Made by a program: the position numbers and the translations under genes. The notes under the pieces were generated by a model. That model was not told the origin of the DNA. It worked only from the letters and a program-made list of their open reading frames with translations, and made no database searches. A stretch of DNA of 21,694 nucleotides from JACDBD01 sp050743385 (GTDB lineage Bacteria > Actinomycetota > Acidimicrobiia > IMCC26256 > JACDBD01), in NCBI GenBank assembly GCA_050743385.1, contig JBOGFJ010000238.1, positions 1 through 21,694 on the forward strand. The letters run 5' to 3'. Positions 13,830-21,614 of this stretch are shown one piece after another. Numbering within the stretch: position 1 is the first letter of the stretch; each line of letters begins with the position of its first letter.

Positions 13830-14519
13830 ATGGGTTCCCGAGCCGCAAAAGAGGCACTGTTCGAGGCGCAGGCGAGCGTGGCCAAGGCGCTGGCCAGCGG
13901 TCGCCGGGCCGAGATCGTCGACGTGCTCGCGCAGAGCGAGCGCACCGTGGACGACGTGGCCGCCGAGCTCGACCAGAGCGTGGCCAACACCTCGCATCAC
14001 TTGCGAACGCTGGCCCGGGCCGGCTTGGTGCAGAGCCGGCGGGACGGAAACCGGATCTGGTACCGCCTCGCGAGCGATCGAGTCGCCGAGCTCTGGAGCG
14101 CCGTCCGCCGGGTGGCGGCCGATCACGTCGCCGGGGTGGAGGAGCTCGCTGAGGCGTACCTCGGCGGCGGCGACGGTCTCGAGCCGGTCACGCGCTCGGA
14201 GCTGGCGCGCCGGCTCCGCGCCGCTGATGTGGTGGTGATCGACGTCCGCCCCCGCCCTGAGTTCGACGCCGGCCACGTCGACGGGGCACGCTCGCTGCCC
14301 GTCGACGAGCTCGAAGCCCGCCTCGCCGCCCTTCCCTCCGACATTCAGATCGTTGCCTATTGCCGCGGGCAGTACTGCGTGTACGCGGACGACGCTGTTC
14401 GACTCCTGCGGGATCGCGGGCTCGACGCTCGGCGGCTCGAGGACGGGTTTCCGGAGTGGCGCCGCGCCGGTCTGCCCGTCGCGGTCGGGGCCGTTTCGGT
14501 GGGGGAGGTTCCAGGGTGA
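13830..14519 (+). CDS. ArsR-family regulator fused to a rhodanese domain
   Basis: 229 aa. Residues about 10-95 are an ArsR winged helix (VAKALASGRRAEIVDVLAQS, then SVANTSHHLRTLARAGLV). Residues about 118-220 are a rhodanese domain: VVVIDVRPRPEFDAGHVDGA, then VAYCRGQYCVYADDAV with the catalytic Cys178 and a second Cys183 five residues on. Rhodaneses carry sulfane sulfur as Cys-persulfide. Fusion to an ArsR head suggests a sensor that couples persulfide (or As/Se bound to the Cys pair) to DNA binding. The stop overlaps the next GTG by 4 nt. The 24-bp palindrome upstream is its likely operator. Confidence 0.93.
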   Translation: MGSRAAKEALFEAQASVAKALASGRRAEIVDVLAQSERTVDDVAAELDQSVANTSHHLRTLARAGLVQSRRDGNRIWYRLASDRVAELWSAVRRVAADHVAGVEELAEAYLGGGDGLEPVTRSELARRLRAADVVVIDVRPRPEFDAGHVDGARSLPVDELEARLAALPSDIQIVAYCRGQYCVYADDAVRLLRDRGLDARRLEDGFPEWRRAGLPVAVGAVSVGEVPG

Positions 14520-15298
14520 GTCAGACGACGACGCCGGTCGACACTGCCGTGCTGCGCGATCAGGTGCGGGCGAAGTACCGGGAGGTTGCCGTCGCTCCGA
14601 ACGCGACGTACCACTTCCACACCGGTCGGACAGCGGCGGCGCATTGCGGCTACCACCCCGCGATCGTCGACGCGCTGCCCGAGCGTGCGGTGGAGTCGTT
14701 CGCGGGTGTCGCCAACCCGTTCGCGCTGCGCACACCCGAGGAAGGCGAGCGCGTCGTCGATGCCGGCTCCGGTGCCGGATTCGACTCCTTCGTCGCGGCG
14801 GAGATGGTCGGTCCGGGCGGAGCCGTCGTGGGGATCGACATGACCCCCGAGATGTTGGAGAAGTCGCGGGAGACGGCCACGCAGCTCGGCGCAAACCACA
14901 TTGAGTTCCGAGAGGGCTTCCTCGAAGCGATGCCCGTCGAGGACGGGTGGGCCGATGTCGTCATCTCGAACGGCGTGTTCAACCTTTGCCCGGACAAGCG
15001 GGCGGTCTTCGCCGAGGTGCGGCGGGTTCTCCGGCCCGGGGGCCACGTTCAGTTCGCCGACATTGCCAACGGCCGGGAGGTACCGCCCGAGGCCCTCCGT
15101 GACATCGACCTCTGGACCGGCTGAATTGCCGGTGGCCTGCCGTGCGCAGGCTGGAAGGAAATGATCGAGCAAGCGGGGTTCGTCGACGTGCAGATCGGCG
15201 CCAAGGTGGACACGTTCGGCGGCGCCACCGGCGAGGACAAGGCCAGGACGTACGACGTGTACGGATACTCGTTCCTGGCGCGCAAGCCCGGTGCCTGA
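14516..15298 (+). CDS. ArsM-like SAM methyltransferase, probable selenoprotein (Sec203 at in-frame TGA 15122-15124)
   Basis: 260 aa if the TGA is read as selenocysteine. GTG start, GGGGGAGG 8 nt before, 4-nt overlap with the ArsR-rhodanese gene. SAM motif I is VVDAGSGAGFDSF (80-92), with GIDMTPEML and RRVLRPGGHVQFADI further on. After DIDLWTG comes TGA, and the same frame continues IAGGLPCAGWKEMIEQAGF, then KVDTFGGATGEDKAR and VYGYSFLARKPGA before TGA 15296-15298. Family members have Cys in WTxCIAGxLP; it equals the As-binding Cys206 of human AS3MT. The read-through end overlaps the next start by 8 nt. The second AS3MT Cys (SNC) is Gly153 here; Cys44, Cys158 and Cys210 remain. Probable role: methylation of As(III) or a related metalloid. 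A nonsense mutation or base error is the alternative. Confidence 0.8.
15122..15152 (+). promoter_or_regulatory. Bacterial SECIS-like hairpin behind the in-frame TGA
   Basis: GGCCTGC (15134-15140), loop CGTGC (15141-15145), GCAGGCT (15146-15152): seven pairs including one G-U, extendable by a T-G pair. The loop has G at its second position, 17 nt after the TGA. Bacterial SECIS elements are known to need a loop G in the first two positions at about this distance; in E. coli fdhF I count 18 nt. The hairpin lies within the coding sequence, as required. Confidence 0.65.
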
Positions 15299-16667
15299 GC
15301 GACGCTCCGGAGGCGACTCGAGCACGGCGATCCACCCACTCCGCGACGACGCCCTCGCCAACACGTCCTATCTGGTCGAGGTCGGCGACGGCCATGCCGT
15401 CACGATCGATCCTCCTCGCGACGTCGACCGCCATCTCGCGTTGGCCGAGCGGCTCGGTGTACAGATCGTGGCGACCCTCGACACCCACGTCCATGCCGAC
15501 TTCGTGAGTGGTGCGACCGAGTTGGCGTCGCACGGCGCGGACGCCATCGTGCCGAGCGGCTCGACACCGCGATGGCCACACCGCACGATCGACGCCGACG
15601 AGCCGCTCGCCGTCGGCGACGTGGAGCTGCGGGCCATTCCTACTCCGGGGCACACGCCCGAGCACGTCGCGTACGCGGTCGAGGTCAGGGGTCGAACCGA
15701 GGCCGTCTTCACGGGAGGATCGCTCATCCTCGGCGGCGCGGCGCGGACCGACTTGCTCGGTGCCGAACACACCGAAGCACTGGCCCGCGCTCAGTTCGGG
15801 AGCCTGCGCCGACTTACCACGCTGCCCGATGCGACGACACTCCATCCCACGCACGGTGCCGGCTCGTTCTGCCTGGCTACGGCCGTGGACGACGCGAACC
15901 CGACCATGGGCAGCGAGCGCGCGACCAACCCGCTGCTCCAGATCGACGACGAGGACGCGTTCGTTGGCGCGCTCACGGGCGGATTCGGGAGCTTCCCGAC
16001 GTACTACCGGCACCTGCAGGCGCTGAACGAGTCGGGTCCCATGCCGGTCGCGGCTCTCGCCGATCCGCCGTTGCTCTCTCCAGAAGTGGTCGCGGCGCGC
16101 ACTGCCACCGGCGCCTGGCTCGTCGACGCGCGCCCTACCCACGAATGGGCGATTGCCCATCCGGCGGGCGCCGTCTCCATCGAGCTTCGACCAGCCTTCG
16201 CCTCCTGGCTCGGATGGGCAGTCCCGTTCGGTGCCCCGGTGATCCTGATCCTCGCGGAGGAACGTCGCGAGGAGGCGGTCCGTCTCTCCCGCCGAGTCGG
16301 CTACGACGACCTCGCCTTCCTCGCCGGTGGCATGGACGCCTGGCTGGGCGCCGGGCTGCCGACGGGCACGGTCGAGGAGATCGGGCCGGTCGAGGCGCGG
16401 GAGCGGCAGCGGTCGGGTGTCGTGCTCGTCGACGTACGCCAGGATGCCGAACTGGCGAGCGCCCGAATCCCCGGCGCCGTTCATCTCGAGCTCGGCGACG
16501 TCATCGCCGGCGCCACACCCCGAGCGCCGGAGATCGTCACCTTCTGCGGTCACGGTGAGCGATCGGCGACGGCTGCCAGCCTGCTCGAACGCCGCGGTTT
16601 CCGGGTGGCGAACCTCGTCGGCGGAATGTCGGGCTGGTTCGACGCCGAACTCCCCGTCGAACGGTGA
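15291..16667 (+). CDS. MBL-fold hydrolase with two rhodanese domains (persulfide-dioxygenase-like)
   Basis: 458 aa from GTG 15291, inside the end of the methyltransferase frame. Residues about 12-200 are a metallo-beta-lactamase fold of the ETHE1-like branch: DTHVHADFVSG (His66, His68, Asp70), PGHTPEH (His121), HPTHGAGSF (His188). The FTGD Asp that binds iron in ETHE1 is Gly143 (FTGGSL), a change I recall in several actinobacterial members. Rhodanese 1 (about 262-357) has no Cys at its active-site loop (ILAEERREEA) and is probably structural. Rhodanese 2 (about 365-455) has Cys419 in TFCGHGERS. Likely persulfide handling for the cluster. Stop overlaps the MFS start. Confidence 0.92.
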   Translation: MPERRSGGDSSTAIHPLRDDALANTSYLVEVGDGHAVTIDPPRDVDRHLALAERLGVQIVATLDTHVHADFVSGATELASHGADAIVPSGSTPRWPHRTIDADEPLAVGDVELRAIPTPGHTPEHVAYAVEVRGRTEAVFTGGSLILGGAARTDLLGAEHTEALARAQFGSLRRLTTLPDATTLHPTHGAGSFCLATAVDDANPTMGSERATNPLLQIDDEDAFVGALTGGFGSFPTYYRHLQALNESGPMPVAALADPPLLSPEVVAARTATGAWLVDARPTHEWAIAHPAGAVSIELRPAFASWLGWAVPFGAPVILILAEERREEAVRLSRRVGYDDLAFLAGGMDAWLGAGLPTGTVEEIGPVEARERQRSGVVLVDVRQDAELASARIPGAVHLELGDVIAGATPRAPEIVTFCGHGERSATAASLLERRGFRVANLVGGMSGWFDAELPVER

Positions 16668-17935
16668 GCGCAACGCGCCCGCCACCCGGGCCGACGCTCG
16701 GGTTACGGGCGAACTGGCGACAGTTCAGCCTCCTCGTCGTCGTCAACGCCTTCGTTGGCGCCATGGTGGGCATCGAGCGCACCGTCCTGCCCCTACTCGC
16801 CCGGGACGACTTCGGGATCGCATCGGCGTCGGTCACCCTTTCGTTCCTCGTCGGATTCGGCCTCACGAAGGCCTTCGCCAACCTCGCCGCCGGTCACCTC
16901 GCCGATCGCGGCGGCCGGAAGCGTGTCCTCGTCGCCGGTTGGCTGGCCGCCCTCCCGGTCGCGCCGATGATCATCTGGGCGCCGTCGTGGGGCTGGGTCG
17001 TCGCCGCCAACGTGTTGCTCGGACTGAACCAGGGACTGGCCTGGTCGACGACGGTCAATATGAAGATCGACCTCGCAGGTCCCGAACGCCGCGGCCTCGC
17101 GCTCGGGCTCAACGAGGCTGCCGGCTACGGCGCCGTCGCCCTCGCGGCATTGATCACCGGATGGATCGCCGCGGCGCACGGCCCGCGTCCGTGGCCCTTC
17201 GTACTCGGGATCGGGATCGCTCTCGCCGGCCTGGTGCTATCGGCGGGGTTCGTCCACGAGACGCACCGCCACGTCCGTGAGGAGGCGCGTCGTCACGACG
17301 ACGGACGCGCCGCCAACCAATCGTTCCGTCATACCTTCGGCACCACGAGCCTGCGCGACCCCACGCTGTCGGCCGTGTGCCAAGCCGGTCTCGTCAACAA
17401 CCTCAACGACGCGCTGATCTGGGGTCTCGTGCCCGTGTTCCTCGCATCCGAAGGACTCTCCATCGGGCGCATCGGTGTCGTCGCGGCCGTCTACCCGGCG
17501 TCGTGGGGCCTCGCCCAGCTCGGCACCGGCGCCTGGTCCGACCAGGTCGGACGCAAGCCCCTGATCGTCGCCGGCCTCTGGCTCCAGGCGCTGGGCATCG
17601 CCGCGTTCGCGCTGCTCGACAGCTACGGGGCGTGGATCGCCGCGGCTCTCGCCATGGGAGTCGGCACCGCCCTGGTGTATCCGACTCTCATGGCCGCCAT
17701 CGGCGACCGCGCTCATCCCGCGTGGCGCGCGTCGGCGGTCGGCGTCTATCGGCTCTGGCGCGATCTCGGGTATGCCGCCGGCGGGATCCTCGTCGGCTTC
17801 ACCGCCGACGCCCTCAGTGCCCGGAGCGCCATCCTCGTCGTCGCTGCGCTCACGGCCGGGTCGGGGCTCGTCGTCGGTACCCGCATGCGCGAAACCATGC
17901 ACCGCCCCGCCGCGGACGCGGCGATGACGCAATGA
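16664..17935 (+). CDS. Major facilitator superfamily transporter
   Basis: 423 aa, 12 predicted membrane segments by eye, start GTGA overlapping the previous stop. Loop 2-3 has the MFS motif A as GHLADRGGRKRVL (77-89) and the second half repeats it as GAWSDQVGRKPLI. Both 6-helix halves are joined by a charged loop with HETHRHVREEARRHDDGR. As last gene of the rightward operon it is the natural exporter of the product or toxicant handled by the methyltransferase and persulfide proteins, though this is inferred from context. I cannot assign it to the known arsenical MFS groups (ArsJ, ArsK). Confidence 0.93.
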   Translation: MSATRPPPGPTLGLRANWRQFSLLVVVNAFVGAMVGIERTVLPLLARDDFGIASASVTLSFLVGFGLTKAFANLAAGHLADRGGRKRVLVAGWLAALPVAPMIIWAPSWGWVVAANVLLGLNQGLAWSTTVNMKIDLAGPERRGLALGLNEAAGYGAVALAALITGWIAAAHGPRPWPFVLGIGIALAGLVLSAGFVHETHRHVREEARRHDDGRAANQSFRHTFGTTSLRDPTLSAVCQAGLVNNLNDALIWGLVPVFLASEGLSIGRIGVVAAVYPASWGLAQLGTGAWSDQVGRKPLIVAGLWLQALGIAAFALLDSYGAWIAAALAMGVGTALVYPTLMAAIGDRAHPAWRASAVGVYRLWRDLGYAAGGILVGFTADALSARSAILVVAALTAGSGLVVGTRMRETMHRPAADAAMTQ

Positions 17936-17945
17936 CAAGCGTCGA

Positions 17946-17978
17946 TGTCGCCAAGCGCGACAGGCTGAACCATCAGCC
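17946..17978. terminator. Two adjacent hairpins between convergent genes
   Basis: TGTCGC-caagc-GCGACA (17946-17962) is followed at once by GGCTGA-acca-TCAGCC (17963-17978), both perfect 6-bp stems. The second overlaps the stop codon of the minus-strand hydrolase. Together they probably terminate both transcripts. Confidence 0.55.
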
Positions 17979-19484
17979 CTTGACCCGCTTTGGCTCGGCG
18001 TATGCGAGCAGTGCCTTGCGGTCGGCTTCGAGGACGAAGCCTGCCTCGATCGCCTTGTCGACCGCGGCGTTGTAACGCCTCGTGTACGCGGCGCGTGAAG
18101 GGTAGAGCTCGGCGAGACGCTCGGCCGAGAGCGGCGTCGTCGAGCCGAGCAGCATGCAGATGAGGTCGGGGTTCGGCGGAGATGCGCCCGACAGCACGTC
18201 GACCGGCACGTCGACGAGCGGGGTGCGTATGCCCCCGACTGCGATCCCGTCGGCGTCGCGCCGAATCTGGGGTGGGTCCTCGTCGGTGAGCTCGAGGCGC
18301 GGTGCCTTGGGCGGCGCCTGGCCTGTGCGCACCCAGGTGTCCAGCGCCCGAAAGGCTGCCTTGGCGACGAAATGCATGGGGCCGTTGTTGATGGGCGCGC
18401 CGCAGTCGAGCAGGTCGTTCAGCTCCTCGCCGATCAGACGAACGTCCGCGTGAGAGTTGCCCGCGACCTCCCAGAGTCGGAATCGATCGGTGTCGGATTG
18501 GCGCGCGGCGGCCGAATTCAAGACCCCGGTGACGTCACCCTCGACCTGGAGCTCGAGGACGGGTGCGTCGAGGTCGGTGCGGAAGATCGCAGTCGTGCTG
18601 GTGCCAATCGATCCAGCCAGATCGGCATATTCGCCCGGCGCGACGAGGGGAAGGGTGGCGAACGCGCGGCTGTGCACGAAGAAGCCGTCGAATGCCTGCG
18701 TGAGCGGTTGCACGCCGTTGTAGTAGGTCGTGAGCGCAACTGCCGACTGCGACTCGCCTGCGGCGAGGACCTGCTTCGCCTTCCTGCCGCCCAACGCCGC
18801 CCCGCGCTTGCGCAGCGCTCGCGCGACTTGCGTGTAGATGTCGAACGAGTAGCCGTCGCCGGGGTGCTCGAGCGAGCCGTAGCGGGCAGGATCGAGTGCC
18901 TTCAGTCCCTTGCCCTGGACGCCTTCGTTGCCCGGCGTCGTCACGAGGACGGGCCCGCCGTTGACGCCGATGAGCTGTGCCGTGACGCCGACCCAGGCGT
19001 CACCGTGGCGCGTGATCTCCTCACTGAGATTGGCGTAGTCGGGATTGGCGTCGACCCCGCCACTCACGTTCATCCATTCGACGACGACCGTTCCACTGAA
19101 GTCCGCCGCCTTCGCGGGACGGCGCACGAGAATCCGCGTGCGGTACGCCGCGGAGGTGTCCGGTTCGAACGTCCATCGGCCATCTGGAGTGAGCTCTCCG
19201 GTCGCCTGATAGTCCGTCGCGGTTCCGGCCGCGACGAACTCATGCTCGACGTAGCCAACCGTCTTCAAATCCGGTGGCGTGGACTCACCGACGAACGCGC
19301 CGTTGCCGCCCGTGATCTCGTCTGAGACGTCTGCAGCCGGGCCCGCCGGTCGCCGCGGGGTGGTCGTGGTGTCAACGTGTGCGTCGGTCGCACCGGACGA
19401 TGATCGACCCGACGCGGGTCCCGAGTAGCTACTCGCGATGACAAGCACGCTTATCGCTGCGACGGAGAAACTCGAGAAGCGCAC
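17973..19484 (-). CDS. Secreted alpha/beta-hydrolase domain protein
   Basis: 503 aa from GTG with GGGAGGAAG close upstream. Residues 1-26 are a signal peptide (hydrophobic SVAAISVLVIASSYSG core), and a Thr/Pro-rich linker follows (about 32-55). The rest matches the large alpha/beta-hydrolase-domain group common in actinobacteria: YRTRILVRRP, VVVEWMNVSGGVDANPDY, the nucleophile elbow AAGESQSA (Ser245), HSRAF, and WEVAGNSHAD near the C-terminus (probable catalytic His). It would act outside the cell on an ester or related substrate; none is identified. It is convergent with the MFS gene and divergent from the LLM genes. Confidence 0.9.
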   Translation of the reverse strand: MRFSSFSVAAISVLVIASSYSGPASGRSSSGATDAHVDTTTTPRRPAGPAADVSDEITGGNGAFVGESTPPDLKTVGYVEHEFVAAGTATDYQATGELTPDGRWTFEPDTSAAYRTRILVRRPAKAADFSGTVVVEWMNVSGGVDANPDYANLSEEITRHGDAWVGVTAQLIGVNGGPVLVTTPGNEGVQGKGLKALDPARYGSLEHPGDGYSFDIYTQVARALRKRGAALGGRKAKQVLAAGESQSAVALTTYYNGVQPLTQAFDGFFVHSRAFATLPLVAPGEYADLAGSIGTSTTAIFRTDLDAPVLELQVEGDVTGVLNSAAARQSDTDRFRLWEVAGNSHADVRLIGEELNDLLDCGAPINNGPMHFVAKAAFRALDTWVRTGQAPPKAPRLELTDEDPPQIRRDADGIAVGGIRTPLVDVPVDVLSGASPPNPDLICMLLGSTTPLSAERLAELYPSRAAYTRRYNAAVDKAIEAGFVLEADRKALLAYAEPKRVKG

Positions 19485-19557
19485 GATCTTCCTCCCGAAG
19501 ATATGTCGTTGATGCTTCGGTTTCGTTCACCCGCCTGAGCGTGGTCAGCGGAAGGCT

Positions 19558-19608
19558 GGCGTTCCCGACGACGGGGTGTCAATCCCCGCGGAGCAGTCGG
19601 GAACTGCC
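19558..19608. repeat. Nested inverted repeat upstream of the LLM genes
   Basis: GTTCCCGAC (19561-19569) and GTCGGGAAC (19596-19604) are perfect 9-bp arms; GGC and GCC extend them across a bulged T. Inside sits a second perfect hairpin, CGGGG (19572-19576) with CCCCG (19584-19588). It is in the 170-bp intergenic region before ATG 19655, with no T-run. Possible riboregulator or protein-binding cruciform. Confidence 0.6.
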
Positions 19609-19654
19609 GCGTCGTGGCAGAGTGAGCGCGCTTCGTTCGCCCGTCAGAGGAATC

Positions 19655-20587
19655 ATGACCAGTCCGCAGCTCTCGATCATGCTTCGAACGTACGCCGCCG
19701 AGGATCCCGGGACATGGCGGGCCGCCCTCGATCTCGCCCGCGCGGCTGACGCTGCGGGCGTCGATCGCGTGCTGATGTCGGACCACGTCGTGTTCGGCGA
19801 GCACTTGGACGCGTACGGGCGGCCCGAGCGCGGCGGCGTCGAGGGCGGGAAGCAGCCGACCGGCCCCGACGGCCACTGGCTCGAGCCGCTGACGATGCTG
19901 TCGGTGATCTGCGGCATGACGTCGCGGGTCCGCCTCGGGACGAACATTCTCATCGCGGCGCTGCGCCGGCCGGTCGTGCTCGCGAAGACGGCGGCGACGC
20001 TCGACGTTCTGTCGGGCGGCCGGCTCGATCTCGGTGTCGGCGTCGGATGGCAGCGCGAAGAGTACGAGGCCGCCGGCCTCGAGTTCGGGACCCGGGGACG
20101 CCAACTCGACCTCACCCTCGAGGTGTGCCAGACGCTCTGGCGGGAGCCGCGCGCCGAGGTCGATCTCCCCGGACTGGCGTTCGAGGCGATCCACATGATG
20201 CCCAAGCCCCGGCAACCGGGCGGCGTGCCGATCTGGGTGAGCGGCCGTCTCAACGAGCGGGTGACGGCGCGACTGGCGCGCTTCGGCAGTGGCTGGATCC
20301 CGTGGGGTGAGGACGCCGACGACCTCGCCGCCAGCATCCCGCGCATGTGCGAGGCCGTGGCGGCCGCGGGCGGCGACGGCGACACCATGCAGGTCGCCGG
20401 CACCCTTCCGACGGTGGCGCGGGAGGACCGCAGCATCGATATCGACGCCACGATGGAGCGCGTCCTCCCACTCGTCGAAGCCGGCGTCACCGACTTTCGC
20501 GCCCGCCTTCCGGTGCCGAGCGAGTACGACGCCGCGGTCGACTACCTGCGCGGTATCGCCGCGGTGTTCCACGAGTCGACACGGTGA
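19655..20587 (+). CDS. LLM-class flavin/F420-dependent oxidoreductase 1
   Basis: 310 aa. ATG 19655 is chosen because AGAGGA precedes it and an in-frame extension of 38 residues upstream is not family-like. Typical luciferase-like TIM-barrel segments: ARAADAAGVDRVLMSDHVVF, LEPLTMLSVICGMTSRVRLG, NILIAALRRPVVLAKTAATL, LSGGRLDLGVGVGWQREEY and PIWVSGRLNERVTARLARF. The GVGVGWQREEY segment is typical of Rv2161c-like F420-dependent members. Substrate unknown. The stop overlaps the start of a second LLM gene by 4 nt, suggesting the two work together or as a heteromer. Confidence 0.93.
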   Translation: MTSPQLSIMLRTYAAEDPGTWRAALDLARAADAAGVDRVLMSDHVVFGEHLDAYGRPERGGVEGGKQPTGPDGHWLEPLTMLSVICGMTSRVRLGTNILIAALRRPVVLAKTAATLDVLSGGRLDLGVGVGWQREEYEAAGLEFGTRGRQLDLTLEVCQTLWREPRAEVDLPGLAFEAIHMMPKPRQPGGVPIWVSGRLNERVTARLARFGSGWIPWGEDADDLAASIPRMCEAVAAAGGDGDTMQVAGTLPTVAREDRSIDIDATMERVLPLVEAGVTDFRARLPVPSEYDAAVDYLRGIAAVFHESTR

Positions 20588-21402
20588 TCACGGGTACGGG
20601 CATCTGGGCAGCTCCCCTCCGCTATGGCGACCCCGGCGAGATCGCCGAGGCCGCGGCCGAGCTCGAGTCGTCGGGCTGCACGGCGCTCTGGATCCCCGAC
20701 GTCGGCGACGACGTGTTCGGCGCGGTCGACCGATTGCTGACGGCGACCTCGACGATGACCGTCGCGACCGGCATCATGAACATCTGGCTCCACACGCCCG
20801 AGGCGACCAACGCGTGGTGGGCGGGCCTGTCCGCGGACCGGCGTTCCCGAGTGTTGCTCGGTCTCGGCGTCGGTCACGATGTGATGGTCGGGGAGGCGTG
20901 GGGAGCGCCACTCGCGACCATGCGCGGATTCCTCGACGCGCTCGCGGTGCCCGAGCAACAGTTGTGCCTCGCCGCCCTCGGTCCCAAGATGCTGGAGCTC
21001 GCGCGTGACCGAACCGCCGGCGCGCACCCCTACCTCGTCACCCCGGAGCAGACTGCCACCGCACGCGTGGCCTTGGGACCGAACGCCCTTCTCGCGCCCG
21101 AGCAGGGCGTGGTGCTCGCGACGGATGCGACCAGCGCGCGAGGAATCGTCCGCGAGGAGCTGACCCTCTACAGAACGCTGCCCAATCACACCAACAACTG
21201 GAGGCGGCAGTGCTTCACGGAGGACGACATCGACTCGCTCAGCGACCGCCTGGTCGACGCGCTGTTCGTCTGGGGCGATGTCGACGCCGTCGCCCAGCGG
21301 GTGGCCCAGCACCGCGCCGCCGGCGCCGACCACGTCTGCCTGCAGGTTGCTCCCGCCCGGCGCATGCACCGCGACGCGTGGAAGGCGCTCGCGGGGATCT
21401 GA
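20584..21402 (+). CDS. LLM-class flavin/F420-dependent oxidoreductase 2
   Basis: 272 aa from GTG 20584 (GTGA overlap with LLM 1). GIWAAPLRYGDPGEIAEAAA, SSGCTALWIPDVGDDVF, TMTVATGIMNIWLHTPEATN and RVLLGLGVGHDVMV are typical of a short LLM subgroup annotated in mycobacteria as F420-dependent. C-terminal part: HPYLVTPEQTATARVALGP, then NHTNNWRRQCFTEDDI. It is clearly different from its neighbour, so the pair is not a tandem duplication. The nearby amidohydrolase start suggests a catabolic operon. Confidence 0.92.
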   Translation: MITGTGIWAAPLRYGDPGEIAEAAAELESSGCTALWIPDVGDDVFGAVDRLLTATSTMTVATGIMNIWLHTPEATNAWWAGLSADRRSRVLLGLGVGHDVMVGEAWGAPLATMRGFLDALAVPEQQLCLAALGPKMLELARDRTAGAHPYLVTPEQTATARVALGPNALLAPEQGVVLATDATSARGIVREELTLYRTLPNHTNNWRRQCFTEDDIDSLSDRLVDALFVWGDVDAVAQRVAQHRAAGADHVCLQVAPARRMHRDAWKALAGI

Positions 21403-21511
21403 TGGCGCGCGCCGGCGGTGACGGGCGACAGGCTGAGCGGGACGCCCGGGTAGTGCGCCATGCGCGTGGTGCCTTCGAGAGGATCTTCCACCACCTGCTC
21501 GCGCGCCTAGC

Positions 21512-21523
21512 CTCGTTCGAGGT
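21512..21523. other. Small palindrome in the gap before the amidohydrolase
   Basis: CCTCG-TT-CGAGG is a perfect 5-bp dyad in the 212-bp gap between LLM 2 and the amidohydrolase. The frame from ATG 21402 is open right through this gap and in phase with the amidohydrolase, but the residues look like noise. Nothing else is seen here. Confidence 0.3.
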
Positions 21524-21614
21524 GTCGGGACCGGTGGGGCGCCTGAGCTCGATCGTCAACGGCAGCATCACACCTGCCGTCCTGGTACCGCACGGTGTAA
21601 GGAGGCGCACGAAC

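Noticed and set aside
14516..15124. Methyltransferase as a simple frameshifted pseudogene or a complete short protein
   Set aside because: Codons before and after the TGA are in the same frame, so there is no frameshift. The short form would lose a conserved C-terminus and leave the only large gap in the operon. A nonsense mutation remains possible but explains fewer facts.
15161..15298. Separate small gene starting at ATG 15161 behind GGAAGGAA
   Set aside because: The peptide is the in-frame C-terminal piece of the methyltransferase and begins in the middle of a conserved helix. Re-initiation is possible but is not the simplest reading.
14979..16685. A 568-codon open frame on the minus strand opposite the methyltransferase/MBL-rhodanese genes
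   Set aside because: It is a GC-rich shadow frame. The plus strand here encodes clear conserved domains and the minus product has none.
21402..21614. N-terminal extension of the amidohydrolase from ATG 21402
   Set aside because: The frame is open but the residues have no family character, and AAGGAGG precedes ATG 21615, where the typical family start begins.
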